A DNA stretch of 64,000 nucleotides from Carboxydothermus hydrogenoformans Z-2901 (GCF_000012865.1 NC_007503.1:2301001-2365000); one strand, 5' to 3'. Positions 52,447 to 62,396 are shown, counted from the first letter of the stretch. Made by a program: numbers and translations. Notes: generated by a model from the letters alone, not told the origin.

Positions 52447-55400
52447 TCAAATTTTTGCCAAAAGATTTGCTTTGAGGGTTTTTTTGCCTTCTCCCTGCGG
52501 GATCTCAATGCCCTGGAATTTGGCGTAGTTTACTGCCACTCCATCGTCAAGATCAATTTTGATCCGCTGATTTGCTACGTGAGCAATAACTTGGTCATAA
52601 GCGAGGCATTCCCGAATCTGCTTCTGTATCTTTTCCTTTTTCTTGCGGGCAACTGCCTTTTCCCTTTCCGATACATCTGATTCAATCAGGATTTCGAGCC
52701 TTTTGACTTCTGCCTCATATTTCCTCTGAAGCGGATGCAGGTAGTCAGTCCTGATCCTGGCCACGGTATATTCGTCATACCTGTGCATGTATATAAGTGC
52801 CTTGAAGCCGTCTTCCTTGCCTGAATCAAAGAGCCAGTAAATAGGTCGCTTTTTATAGACCTGCACATGGTCTTTATAAAATTCCTTCAGGAAATATCTC
52901 CTGATGGCCTGCCTTGGGGTCTCAGAAGGCTTCCTCCCCAGAGTTTCGGCAATATAGTTGATATTTTCTTCCAGCTTTTCCTCGCCAAAAGTCACCTTAA
53001 GGAATTCTATAAACCTGCTCACAATATCATCATCGAAGTATTCATCATCAAGAATCGGAATGATATTATCCTCATCTGGCAAATAGGTCGCATCTACCCA
53101 GGTATCGGATATCACATTACCGTCCTCGTCTTTTTCGATCTTTCTAACCTTACCGTCACTCCACTTTTCCTTCCACTCGCCACCAGCATAGATAAGCCCC
53201 TCGACATCAATTGAGTACCTGCCGAACATGCAGCCGACAGCATAGGAAATAAAGGACTTGATGTCTCTAACCCTATCTGCTTTTCTGATGGTTACATCTT
53301 TTTCATCAACTTCTGGAGTAAGCTCATCCTGCAACCCGTATATTTCAATGAATATACGGTTCAGTTCCTCCTCGTTGGCTTTGAGCTTATAAAACTGCTG
53401 TTCAGCAAATTTAGCCCAGTTGTTGAAGGCTTCTTCTATAGTTTTGCTGCTGCCTTTATGGATAAGCAAAGGATGCTTTTTGAAATCCCAGGAGGTTTCG
53501 AAGGAGTCCCAGTCGGTACGGGAAATATATATGTTTTCTTCAACGAGAGAATCTATCTTAGCCTTTTCATCATCATTTGGTAATATAACAGGTAACGAAG
53601 CAACATTTCCTACTTGAAAGTTCAGAGTAGGGTTTAAAACCTTCATTAATAAAGTTGAAATCTTGGAGCATAAAAACCCTGTCAAAAATAAATGGTATTT
53701 TTCTGGCGGAAATACAGAAGAACCTCCGACATCAAAAATAAAGCCTCGGTCTGAATACCTGACCCCAAAATATGATGAACTTACAAATGACCAGGTTATT
53801 GACTTGCGAAAATAATAATCAATATTTCTTACTGTTGCAGGTTTAAAATTTTTTAATTCAAAACCATCGTTCTCCCAATTTATAACATATTCATTGTTAC
53901 CATACCATTTTCTGTATTCTCCGCCTTTATTGTATGGAAACCACTTAAACCTGCTTTCAGCTGCTTTTTCCCTATTTGGATAATTAAATCCTATCCTATC
54001 AATTGCTACTTCATGCCACAATCTTAAAAATCTGCTATTGTCCGCCGTTGTTATTCCGAGTTTCGGCTCAGCAATTTCGCCTAATGGTCTACCTTTTTTA
54101 AAGCAATCAATAACCTTTTCACTCACCCAATACGCAATTGGCATGCCAGGAATTTTTTCAAAGTTATGAGGGCTCACTGAATATCTATAAGGAACATTTC
54201 GATTTTGGGCTGCTTCAAGAGTTTTTATTGGCTGCAACTCAGTTCCTCTAAAGTCTGATAGCCTTATGTATTCTCCTTTCGCAGGAATATAAGCGTTTCT
54301 AATAGTAAAAGTACAAATCGGAACAGTTGCCTCTTCAAAGCCTGAGTATTCCAATTGCACAAGAGAAGTAATAGATTTACTCTTGATTATAATTTCTCTT
54401 AATTTTTCATATGAAGAAATAAACATCCACACAAAAGGAGTCATATATCCTAAATGGCCATATTGCTTTGCATAGTTAAAATTTCTTACTATAAAAACTG
54501 AAAATAAATCATACTTTACATCTTTAAACTTCTCGGAAATATAATCTTTAAGGCTACTGTTTACCCCTTTGTTCCCCATATACGGCGGATTGGTGCACAC
54601 CACATCATACTTCTGACTCATTATTCTTGCCTGTTTTACTAACGCTGGCATCTTTTCAAGTATCACATTCCTATACTGATACTCATATAAATCCCCTGTT
54701 TCATTCTTAAACTCTTCCAGTCTTTTCTCAATAGCATCAAAATCAACAGGCTCAACCTCAAGTATAGACCCATACTCTTTTGCATCATGGAAAACCTTAA
54801 CCAGGTATTCCACATCCGCTTTAAGTTTTTCATCGGCACCCCTCAAAAAGAACTCTAATGCTTCTTTAGATATGCCATTGCTTTCCTGAATAGCACAGAG
54901 GTTTAGGTCAATATTTTCATCCTTTATCTGGTTAAATATCCTTCTGCTTTTGCTTCTTGCCTTCATCATCACCGCAAAGTAAGCAAGCTGAGCTGCCCTG
55001 TCGTCTATATCAAGCCCATAAAGGTTATTCTTTAATATAAGCTTTGGAATATCCCTTTCGGAATACCCAGCACTCTTGTAAATGTCAAACAGCACGTCAA
55101 AGGCATAGACCAAAATATGGCCGCTGCCCATACATGGATCAAGCACCTTGATATCCTCTGGCCTGATGTTTTTACTCTTTTCTCTTATCTCTGCAAGCTG
55201 TTTTTGTACTTCTGGCTCCTGCTCCGCTTCCTCCAAATAATACTTCCATTTGCTTTTCAGTTCTTCATCAGGGTGTCCCTCAAGCCACAGTCTGCCAAGA
55301 GAATTTTCAACCATGTATCTTACAATCCAGTCTGGGGTAAAAAGCTGGGTTGCAGCAGGAATATTTTCTTTGGTTATCTTTATATTCTTCTTCAAATCTG

Positions 55401-56082
55401 CGTACACTTTCTCCTTTTTTTCGGATATATAGTACTGGTACAGCCAACCGATAATCTCAACATCCCTGAAGTCCTCTTCCTTTATATCGCTTACAAGCCG
55501 TCGTATGACCGAACCCTCTGCAAGCATGTTGTTGGGCAGAAGCAGTTCCGTATAATCTTCAATCTTTTCAAAAAGAAAGGGAAGAATCTCATTGAGTTTG
55601 TTGCACTGCTTAATAAAAAGATACCTGAAAAGTCCTTCATCATCATGGTTATCAAGATACTGGTGCACTATATCAGGATCTTGGCCAAGATCAACATAAA
55701 GCGCATTGGTAATAATATCAGGCACCGCTTTGCCTTCTTCTATAGAAGAAAGCACCCTTACACCTGTTGGAAGGTAATCATTTACCTCCATAAACCTGAT
55801 TGCAATTATGCGGTTGAACCAGGTATAGGCAACTTCCTCGATAACTTCCTGAAACCCTTTTTCCTTTATCCTGGCTATAAGTATTCCCCTCTGCTTAGCC
55901 TCATGTTTTCCCAGCAGCCTGCCGTTTACCTTAACTGCATCTGAGGATACATTTTCTGCCTTAGCAATTCCTTTCTCCGTTATGCCAATTTCAAAGGCTT
56001 TTTGAGTGATATCTTCTATAAGCTTTCTCCTTGCCCATACGGCAAAATTTTTAACAGCACTCTTATCCATATCCAACACCAA
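52447..56082 (-). CDS. pglX: BREX adenine-specific DNA methyltransferase PglX
   Basis: A 1211-residue protein. S-adenosylmethionine motif DPCMGSGHILVY (about 315-326) and catalytic NPPYMG (498-503) are intact, as in N6-adenine methylases. The C-terminal region, about residues 600-1000, likely recognises DNA sequence. PglX marks host DNA at a BREX site and is also needed for defence. Upstream ribosome signal is weak (AAGGGATTG); the true start may be an alternate codon a few residues later. Fourteen bases separate it from brxC. Confidence 0.95.
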   Translation of the reverse strand: MVLDMDKSAVKNFAVWARRKLIEDITQKAFEIGITEKGIAKAENVSSDAVKVNGRLLGKHEAKQRGILIARIKEKGFQEVIEEVAYTWFNRIIAIRFMEVNDYLPTGVRVLSSIEEGKAVPDIITNALYVDLGQDPDIVHQYLDNHDDEGLFRYLFIKQCNKLNEILPFLFEKIEDYTELLLPNNMLAEGSVIRRLVSDIKEEDFRDVEIIGWLYQYYISEKKEKVYADLKKNIKITKENIPAATQLFTPDWIVRYMVENSLGRLWLEGHPDEELKSKWKYYLEEAEQEPEVQKQLAEIREKSKNIRPEDIKVLDPCMGSGHILVYAFDVLFDIYKSAGYSERDIPKLILKNNLYGLDIDDRAAQLAYFAVMMKARSKSRRIFNQIKDENIDLNLCAIQESNGISKEALEFFLRGADEKLKADVEYLVKVFHDAKEYGSILEVEPVDFDAIEKRLEEFKNETGDLYEYQYRNVILEKMPALVKQARIMSQKYDVVCTNPPYMGNKGVNSSLKDYISEKFKDVKYDLFSVFIVRNFNYAKQYGHLGYMTPFVWMFISSYEKLREIIIKSKSITSLVQLEYSGFEEATVPICTFTIRNAYIPAKGEYIRLSDFRGTELQPIKTLEAAQNRNVPYRYSVSPHNFEKIPGMPIAYWVSEKVIDCFKKGRPLGEIAEPKLGITTADNSRFLRLWHEVAIDRIGFNYPNREKAAESRFKWFPYNKGGEYRKWYGNNEYVINWENDGFELKNFKPATVRNIDYYFRKSITWSFVSSSYFGVRYSDRGFIFDVGGSSVFPPEKYHLFLTGFLCSKISTLLMKVLNPTLNFQVGNVASLPVILPNDDEKAKIDSLVEENIYISRTDWDSFETSWDFKKHPLLIHKGSSKTIEEAFNNWAKFAEQQFYKLKANEEELNRIFIEIYGLQDELTPEVDEKDVTIRKADRVRDIKSFISYAVGCMFGRYSIDVEGLIYAGGEWKEKWSDGKVRKIEKDEDGNVISDTWVDATYLPDEDNIIPILDDEYFDDDIVSRFIEFLKVTFGEEKLEENINYIAETLGRKPSETPRQAIRRYFLKEFYKDHVQVYKKRPIYWLFDSGKEDGFKALIYMHRYDEYTVARIRTDYLHPLQRKYEAEVKRLEILIESDVSEREKAVARKKKEKIQKQIRECLAYDQVIAHVANQRIKIDLDDGVAVNYAKFQGIEIPQGEGKKTLKANLLAKI

Positions 56083-56096
56083 TCCCTTATGAATAA

Positions 56097-59000
56097 TTAA
56101 ACAATCTTAATTATGGTATTTTCATCTAATTCACTTTCAAGCTTTGCTCTGATTTCGTCAAGAAGTTTTTCTATATCCTCTTTTGATTCGATATTTCTTA
56201 TCCCGTGGAGGAGATGTGAAAGACTTATATTCACAATTTTTTTCTGCTTTGGCGGTTTTATTACCCCTTCAGGGGTTTCGGCAACAATTGATGCTCCTCC
56301 ATGAGAATACTTTTGTTTTTCAACTTCATTAGCTATTTCTTCAAAATAGCGCTGCTTAAGCCTGTCGCTTTCTTCCTTCATGGCAATTACTTCATAAAAG
56401 TTGTTTGCATGATCTAATCTGTAAAGCAGGTCATCAAAACCTTTTCTGAATTTTTCATAATACTTATCTTTAAAATCATATGAAGACAACTCATCCAGGA
56501 CTTTCTTTTTATCGCTTTCGACTACTTGTTTAATGGGCTTGGCTTCTTCCTCAAGCAGTTCAGCAAATCTTTTTGTGAACTTATCAATAAGATCTGGTAA
56601 TCTGTAAATTTCACTGTAAGGCTCCTTGCTGTTTATAATCCTGGCAATCTGTTCATAGAGTTCTATAGCTGCCTTATCCAAGACATAAGTTTTGTTTTTT
56701 TCATATAACTCTACCATACGCATCCCTTTGTCGAAGATCTCTTTTTGCTTTCCTTCGGGATCAAAGAATTTCTTGACATCATGGGCATAATCCCCGTAAT
56801 CAAGCAATTCTTCCTTCTTATTTTGTATTTCTTCAAAAAACTCCTTAGCATCCCTGATTTTCAGCAACGCTGTAAAGAGCTTTTTACCTTCCTCCAAAAC
56901 ATCTTTTCCTGGATATTTGGCATACTTGTAGTTCTGAAGCAGTTGGTCTATATGATTGCACTCATCTTGCATATACTCTTTGATCTTGCGCATCAATCCG
57001 TCTTCATCGTTGGGTAGCGCAGTTCTCCCAAAAACCTCTTTTACTATTTCTTTTGCGGTATTTATTAATACTGGCGATATTTTAATTCTCTTCTCTATAA
57101 GCAGCTTTTCGGCATAGTCACGTTTTGTAAGGTATTTCACAAGGTCTCTATCATTTATGTCCAGATATTCCCCGTTTAACTGAAGCTTGACCTCCTGTGC
57201 CTTAAATAATTTTGCAATCAGACCTTCGATGTCTTCCTCGTTCCAGCCGTAAGGAGCTTTTTGGAATACATTTATAACCGTTCTCATGGTTACAGGTATG
57301 TTTCTTGCTGTATTTCTTTCGATGTAGGAAGAAACTTCCTCAAGTGCCAGTTTGTTGGGGTCTTCAGCCAGTGACATCTGCACAGCTTCCTGTGTGAGAA
57401 TGTTATTGATATCGCTGGGGGAATCTATAAATGCTTTTATATACCCCAGTTTGGTGTAAAGGGAATCAATGAGCACCCTTAAACCTTCATTTATCCTTTC
57501 AACGGGATCTTTCTCCCTTATGTCCAGCTTTTGGGCGTTTACGTATAGTTCTGCAGCTTTCAAAGCATCGATAATAAGGGATTTTACCCTTTCTTTCCTT
57601 TTGCTTGCTTCGTTTCTTTTTCTGTTTTTAATTTCTTCCATGGTCGGGGTTGAGGCAATACCACCGTTTTTCCTAAGATATGCCTCAATTTTCAATACTT
57701 CTTCCATTTCCTCAAGGAAGGTGGTATCTGGAGGCAGTTTCACAATAAGATTGTTTTCCCGCTGCGACATTTCTTTAAATTCAAGCTGGGTCATTTCGCT
57801 GCCTGAGTCGTAATATGGAGTGATTATTTTTACGCCAATCTCACTGCCCTGATTCCCTCTGAAAAATCTGTCGTCAACAATCTGGTTAAATGGGAAATGG
57901 TAGCGGGTAGAATATTTGAACTTTTTGTCTGGATAAATATCTTCGAAGATAATCTCCGAAACTTTTTGTATAATTTCAGCAGTATCTATCTGAATATTTT
58001 TGATCTCCCTGTTAATATCCTGTTCTTCATGGGTTAAGAAAATATACCAATCCCCATCCTTTTGAACAAGGTTCTCTTTTATCAGGCGTTTTAACGACTC
58101 TTCAATTTTCTTCTTAAGCGCAATCTTATCCTCATCGATGTGGCTAACCATCAGGGTAGCCAGGTTTTCAATATTAGGCGGAATCTCTTTTGTTAAATAT
58201 TTGATCATAAAAAGGACCTTCAAAAGTTCCACATCAAAGTCGTTTAAGTTGCTGTTTTCCTGAGCGTGAATAATAACCGTTCTGATATTTGAATCAAGAA
58301 ATGTTTCAATAGTGTCGTAAAAAGCCGAAAAGGGTATCAGCGTTCCTTCCTCGCAGTCAGCATAGCGTATAGCGGCCTCCTGGAAGGAACTGATCATGGA
58401 ACGCTCACCTTCGGAAAGATGTTTTCCTGACGCCCCATGAATTCTTATTGAGGTAAACACCTGCTGCAATAGATTAAACTGGTAAGGGATAAAAGGATAA
58501 ACTTCCGCAAAGTCATTGCTGTCCGTATAAAACTTTTTTTCTGGCGTATCGGCAGAGAAAGTTATGAGGTTTTTAAGGATAGAACTTTTATTTTCATACA
58601 GCAATTTTAAAGTATCGGTAGCAACTTGGGTTTTCTTCAGTAACCTCTTTTTGATTACTTCATCCACATTGGCGCTGGATAGGCTGATTCTGGTATTAAA
58701 CCTACCCTGGATCTTGGAGAAATCGTTGCCTTTTACCCTCGTAATCGAATCGATATCTTCCTGGCTGGTAACAATAACCCATGCTTTCCCACCGCATTCG
58801 GTACCCAAATCTTCTACCAGTGTCTGAAGATTTAGCATAAGACCAGAATTATCTCCTATGTACTGGCCAATTTCATCAACACAAAATACTACGTGATGAT
58901 TTCCCCCTTTACTCTCGATATATTCCCTGACTCTCTTTGCAAATTTATCAACGGTGAGAGTATAATTCTCTTCCGCTTTGTTATACCAATTACGTGCCGC

Positions 59001-59660
59001 CTGCTCGCTCATTTTGGTTGCAGAAGCAAGCGCTTTTACTATTGCGTCTTCTTCATAATAGAAGTCCTCTCTGGCTTCTTCCCATTTCCTCCCCGAAATT
59101 CTTTCAAATTCCTTTTTGAAATCCTCATAAGTCCCGTCTTTAGACATCTGTCTTTCAAGATCCGCAAGCCAGGGTATAGAACCGCAAAAACCTTGCATGT
59201 CATTAAAAACTCGATTAAATACTTTAACAATAGCGTCTTTTTGAGTTTTTGAATCAGCATCAGCTTTTGACTCGATATTAAAAAGTATAACATCCGCCGA
59301 TATGTTTCCAGCCATTTCTATATCTGCAAGAACCATGGGATCATCTATTTTATCGCGAAAATATTCCACGGCCTTTTTCCCTTTAACTACTCTGTTTTCA
59401 AGCAAGTAAGAAAGGATTTTTAAAAAGTGGGATTTACCGCTGCCAAAAAAGCCTGATATCCATACTCCCATTTTGTCCGTATATCCGATAATCCCTTTTT
59501 TATACGCTTCAAAAAATTCACTGAAATATTTTTTTAGCTCTCTGGTTACCACATACTCTTCCAGTTCTTGATATGCATTTTCCTCATCTTCTTGACCAAT
59601 TTTTATGACACCTTTGATATCCCTGTCAATTTTTTTGTAAAACATATCCCTAATTCGCAT
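56097..59660 (-). CDS. brxC: BREX ATPase BrxC
   Basis: A 1187-residue P-loop protein. Walker A FFGSGKSHFLK (about 71-81) and Walker B-like VVFCVDEIGQYIG (near 255-267). The rest is helical, typical of the DUF499-related BrxC/PglY family. The gene lies between brxB and pglX in the same direction with short gaps. Its Walker-B acidic pair (DE) is intact, so ATP hydrolysis is likely. Confidence 0.95.
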   Translation of the reverse strand: MRIRDMFYKKIDRDIKGVIKIGQEDEENAYQELEEYVVTRELKKYFSEFFEAYKKGIIGYTDKMGVWISGFFGSGKSHFLKILSYLLENRVVKGKKAVEYFRDKIDDPMVLADIEMAGNISADVILFNIESKADADSKTQKDAIVKVFNRVFNDMQGFCGSIPWLADLERQMSKDGTYEDFKKEFERISGRKWEEAREDFYYEEDAIVKALASATKMSEQAARNWYNKAEENYTLTVDKFAKRVREYIESKGGNHHVVFCVDEIGQYIGDNSGLMLNLQTLVEDLGTECGGKAWVIVTSQEDIDSITRVKGNDFSKIQGRFNTRISLSSANVDEVIKKRLLKKTQVATDTLKLLYENKSSILKNLITFSADTPEKKFYTDSNDFAEVYPFIPYQFNLLQQVFTSIRIHGASGKHLSEGERSMISSFQEAAIRYADCEEGTLIPFSAFYDTIETFLDSNIRTVIIHAQENSNLNDFDVELLKVLFMIKYLTKEIPPNIENLATLMVSHIDEDKIALKKKIEESLKRLIKENLVQKDGDWYIFLTHEEQDINREIKNIQIDTAEIIQKVSEIIFEDIYPDKKFKYSTRYHFPFNQIVDDRFFRGNQGSEIGVKIITPYYDSGSEMTQLEFKEMSQRENNLIVKLPPDTTFLEEMEEVLKIEAYLRKNGGIASTPTMEEIKNRKRNEASKRKERVKSLIIDALKAAELYVNAQKLDIREKDPVERINEGLRVLIDSLYTKLGYIKAFIDSPSDINNILTQEAVQMSLAEDPNKLALEEVSSYIERNTARNIPVTMRTVINVFQKAPYGWNEEDIEGLIAKLFKAQEVKLQLNGEYLDINDRDLVKYLTKRDYAEKLLIEKRIKISPVLINTAKEIVKEVFGRTALPNDEDGLMRKIKEYMQDECNHIDQLLQNYKYAKYPGKDVLEEGKKLFTALLKIRDAKEFFEEIQNKKEELLDYGDYAHDVKKFFDPEGKQKEIFDKGMRMVELYEKNKTYVLDKAAIELYEQIARIINSKEPYSEIYRLPDLIDKFTKRFAELLEEEAKPIKQVVESDKKKVLDELSSYDFKDKYYEKFRKGFDDLLYRLDHANNFYEVIAMKEESDRLKQRYFEEIANEVEKQKYSHGGASIVAETPEGVIKPPKQKKIVNISLSHLLHGIRNIESKEDIEKLLDEIRAKLESELDENTIIKIV

Positions 59661-59684
59661 ATCTTTACTCCCCTCGCTTCTCTT

Positions 59685-60293
59685 TTAATATCTCTCAATA
59701 AGTCTGAAAGCCCTATAATAGTTATCATCCTTGATTTCATCAAGCAGAACAAGTTCGACGCCGTCGTAAGTGCCTGGGAAAAACATAATAAGCGGCACAT
59801 GTTCTATCACCGAATGAAGGTTGTTAAGGATAGTATGTGACCTGATAATGGGCCAGGCTTTTCCTACACCAGTCAAAAATATGATATCCTTATCCTCTAC
59901 CCGTTCCCGAATGTATTGGACAATCAGGTCATTTTCGGTAGTTAATCTTAATGCTTTTTTAGTGGCATTAAATACATATTCGCTACCTTTAATAGCTTCC
60001 ATCTCAATATTCTTGGTAAGGTAACCTTTGGCCTCAAGAATGTCAATCATTATTTCGTAAAGGTCAAATTCTTTGATTTTATACCCATTGATACCGTTCT
60101 TGAATTTTTCCTTCAAAAATTGGATATACTCACGGACAAGCAGTTCATATTTGGGTTCATAATCAAAGATATAGAACCCTATTTCGTTACCCAGACCTTT
60201 ATTTTCAACAAATGATTTCTTCTGTATTGCTGGAATTAAGGCATCAAGCCTTTCATAGATTGTTTTCACTTTTTCCACCTCACCTTTGTTCAA
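59685..60293 (-). CDS. brxB: BREX protein BrxB (DUF1788)
   Basis: A 202-residue alpha/beta protein. IYERLDALIPAIQKKSFVEN at the N-terminus, IGFYIFDYEPKYELLVREYI near 36-56, and FLTGVGKAWPIIRSHTILNN (near 139-158) fit BrxB. No nucleotide motif. It lies seven bases after brxA. In studied systems BrxB is required for exclusion but its biochemical role is open. Confidence 0.9.
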   Translation of the reverse strand: MNKGEVEKVKTIYERLDALIPAIQKKSFVENKGLGNEIGFYIFDYEPKYELLVREYIQFLKEKFKNGINGYKIKEFDLYEIMIDILEAKGYLTKNIEMEAIKGSEYVFNATKKALRLTTENDLIVQYIRERVEDKDIIFLTGVGKAWPIIRSHTILNNLHSVIEHVPLIMFFPGTYDGVELVLLDEIKDDNYYRAFRLIERY

Positions 60294-60300
60294 AAAAGCA

Positions 60301-60951
60301 TTAATTAAGCCCGAGGAATATATTCAAAATTGCTTTTTCGCCCTTCTCTTTCAAATGTTCGATAATTGAAGGATCAAGAACAGGCTTAATAATTTTTCTA
60401 TTTCTTTTATTACTGATAAGCCCTGCTTCATAGAGTATCCTGATAAAAACTTGTTTTAGTTTGTAAAAGGTGTAATCATCCCAAGAAGCTACTTTCTTGC
60501 TCTGTTCCCTTTTTCTATCAAAAAAGATGTTAAAATCTTTGTCTTCAATAACATAGTCCTTCACTATCAATTTTTCTTTAAACACTTCATCCATAAATTC
60601 AAAGAAAAGCCTGTCGGTTTTCATAATGCTGTATAATACTATCAGTTTGCCTGTTTCTATATCCCCATGAACTAACTTGTGGAGCAAAACCTCATCCAGA
60701 ACTTTTATCCTTTTTAAAACCATAGACGCAATTTCTTTTCTGCGAGTCTCTGTGTTTACCTGAAAAATGTTATCATAAAGCGCTTTTTCCTTTATTTCGT
60801 TATCTTTCAAACCCTGGAGGACAAGATTTGCAGCCTTTTTCATCTCCAGAAAAAGGAACGGCAATGTTTTAATAGTAGTCTTATATTCCATTTCTTCTAT
60901 CATCTCAAACTCACTCTTTTCTATCATTCTTACTCTTATTATTTTAAGCAT
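60301..60951 (-). CDS. brxA: BREX protein BrxA (DUF1819)
   Basis: A 216-residue helical, basic protein. Blocks EIASMVLKRIKVLDE and WDDYTFYKLKQVFIRILYEAGL (near 160-181) are characteristic of the DUF1819/BrxA family, which has a DNA-binding winged-helix fold. The start is unsettled: the first ATG (60,951) has no clear site, and later ATG codons at residues 9, 17 and 22 are possible. It directly follows the RHH gene by 26 bases. Confidence 0.88.
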   Translation of the reverse strand: MLKIIRVRMIEKSEFEMIEEMEYKTTIKTLPFLFLEMKKAANLVLQGLKDNEIKEKALYDNIFQVNTETRRKEIASMVLKRIKVLDEVLLHKLVHGDIETGKLIVLYSIMKTDRLFFEFMDEVFKEKLIVKDYVIEDKDFNIFFDRKREQSKKVASWDDYTFYKLKQVFIRILYEAGLISNKRNRKIIKPVLDPSIIEHLKEKGEKAILNIFLGLN

Positions 60952-60977
60952 TGGTCAACATGCAATAATTTGTTATC

Positions 60978-61331
60978 CTACACTTTTTCGCCATTAACAT
61001 CAGTTAAGTCGCTAACTATTTCCCCTTTATCGAGGGTGTAAAAATAGGTATAAACCATGTTGCGCAAAAGACGGCTAATTGTCACATTATGTTTTTTTGC
61101 CAGGTTTTCGATATAAGAAAGCTCAGCATCCGACACCTTGATGTTAATCATTTTCCCTTCCTTCGTGCGAAAGGTGTAATCCTCAAGCAACTCTTTGGGA
61201 TGAAAGTTATAAAGTATATACATAATCATCTTCGCTCTCGTTGCAGCAATTTTGTTTTGTTCAGCATATTCTTTTAATCTTCGGTGCATCTGCGGTGTTA
61301 CCACAGTCCAGATTTCATTTTTCTTTTTCAC
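60978..61331 (-). CDS. Tandem ribbon-helix-helix protein, copy 2, first gene of the BREX operon
   Basis: A 117-residue paralogue of the protein at 42,260. The two halves are IWTVVTPQMHRRLKEYAEQ and INIKVSDAELSYIENLAKK...SRLLRNMVYTYF, each a strand plus two helices. I start at GTG 61,331, which has GCGAGGTG eight bases ahead, the same leader as copy 1; the longest frame would add 29 residues. brxA begins 26 bases after its stop. Known BREX regulators are mostly WYL-type, so an RHH is unusual. It is likely the operon repressor. Confidence 0.7.
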   Translation of the reverse strand: MKKKNEIWTVVTPQMHRRLKEYAEQNKIAATRAKMIMYILYNFHPKELLEDYTFRTKEGKMINIKVSDAELSYIENLAKKHNVTISRLLRNMVYTYFYTLDKGEIVSDLTDVNGEKV

Positions 61332-62042
61332 CAAGTCAACACCTCGCACACAGTCATCCAAGATAATAGTAAATTTTATAACAATCTTTATCAAGTTTTT
61401 TTTAGATTTTTCTTTCAAATTTATGCACAGTAAGAATCTGTTTAGCGGTACTTTTTGTGGTTCCTATTAGCTTGTGAAACAGTTAATAACTAAACCAATA
61501 TCGCAAAAATTAATAGAATTACGCTTTAATATTAACCACGACGAATTATTTTGATTTATTCCAAGTATTCTATGTATTTCTTATAATAATAACGTTTTTT
61601 AGTGGTAAACATTAAATAACCTCCATGCATGTAACGTTTCTAAAATCGTATTTTTCTCAATTGGCTCTTCAACCTCTTCAGTCTTTTAATATGGGCCGAT
61701 ATGTATTAATACAAATTAATATAAATTAATACAAATCAATTCATATTAATTTGTATTAATGCGAATTATTTTTCCCTACAGGTATATTGTCTTTGACTCG
61801 ATACCCTCGATGGCTGAAAGCTCTTTTTTAATAATAAGTTCCCGTCTCTTAATTCTTTGTTATCGGCAATGTAACGATATTATGTTTTTGGTCAAAGCGT
61901 TTTTAAAAATGTATTGCTTTTTGCTCAAGTTTTTATTAGAGTAATTTTTATATTTTTTTGTAAAAACCATTGATGTATTAGAATATAAATGCTAAATGCA
62001 TGTGCCTTGAAATCCAAATCCGAAAGGGGCTGACATAAATAA
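61332..62042. promoter_or_regulatory. Divergent intergenic region with AT-rich operator-like repeats
   Basis: No convincing ORF. At 61,705-61,722 and 61,743-61,760 lies a perfect 18-bp inverted repeat (ATTAATACAAATTAATAT and its complement). A third, 15-of-16 matching unit at 61,725-61,740 is direct with the first at a 20-bp spacing, two helical turns. A possible promoter TTGATG-17-TAAATG lies at 61,970-61,998 for the microprotein. Likely binding site of the RHH protein. Confidence 0.5.
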
Positions 62043-62252
62043 ATGATAAAATATGTCAGATTCATTTGCCCACCGCGCGGCATTTTTTGGATTTGCGTAC
62101 GGCGAATTGACTTTTGGCGAGATGAAGTTGAAATAGCAGTCCCGAATGAAAACCAACAAATGGAAACGGTATACAAAAAAACATTCTTTGCACCATTTAC
62201 TTCTTTGTTCACAGTTATAGGTGTAAGATTAGCTGAAGCCTTTGTAATATAA
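62043..62252 (+). CDS. FW-rich microprotein, copy 2
   Basis: A 69-residue paralogue of the protein at 42,732. RGIFWICVRRIDFWRDEV, VP, FFAPF and RLAEAF are shared, about 25 identical positions. The leader GAAAGGGGCTG matches GAAAGGAGCTG of copy 1. A strong terminator follows about 100 bp downstream. It is divergent from the BREX-leading RHH gene, the same arrangement as at the first locus. Basic and aromatic-rich; membrane or nucleic-acid interaction possible. Function unknown. Confidence 0.65.
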   Translation: MIKYVRFICPPRGIFWICVRRIDFWRDEVEIAVPNENQQMETVYKKTFFAPFTSLFTVIGVRLAEAFVI

Positions 62253-62351
62253 ATATAGATTTCGATTCTAAAAACAAAAAGTTTATTAAAAACATTTATA
62301 TCCTCAGCATTTCGAATTTAAAATCGTAACTTGTATTTTTAAAATCATAAA

Positions 62352-62396
62352 TAAAAGCCTCTACATACGAATTGGATAGATGTAGAGGCTTTCTTA
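62352..62396 (+). terminator. Terminator after FW microprotein 2
   Basis: AAAGCCTCTACAT pairs perfectly (13 bp) with ATGTAGAGGCTTT, followed by TTCTTATT. Confidence 0.85.

Noticed and set aside
55117-55944. Long 275-codon frame opposite pglX
   Set aside because: It is antisense to conserved pglX codons, has no ribosome site and shows no protein-like motif.
60978-61331. RHH protein as antitoxin with brxA as toxin
   Set aside because: brxA is a clear BREX core gene, and the RHH paralogue at 42 kb is followed by an unrelated 40-codon ORF, so a simple toxin-antitoxin pair in that direction does not fit.
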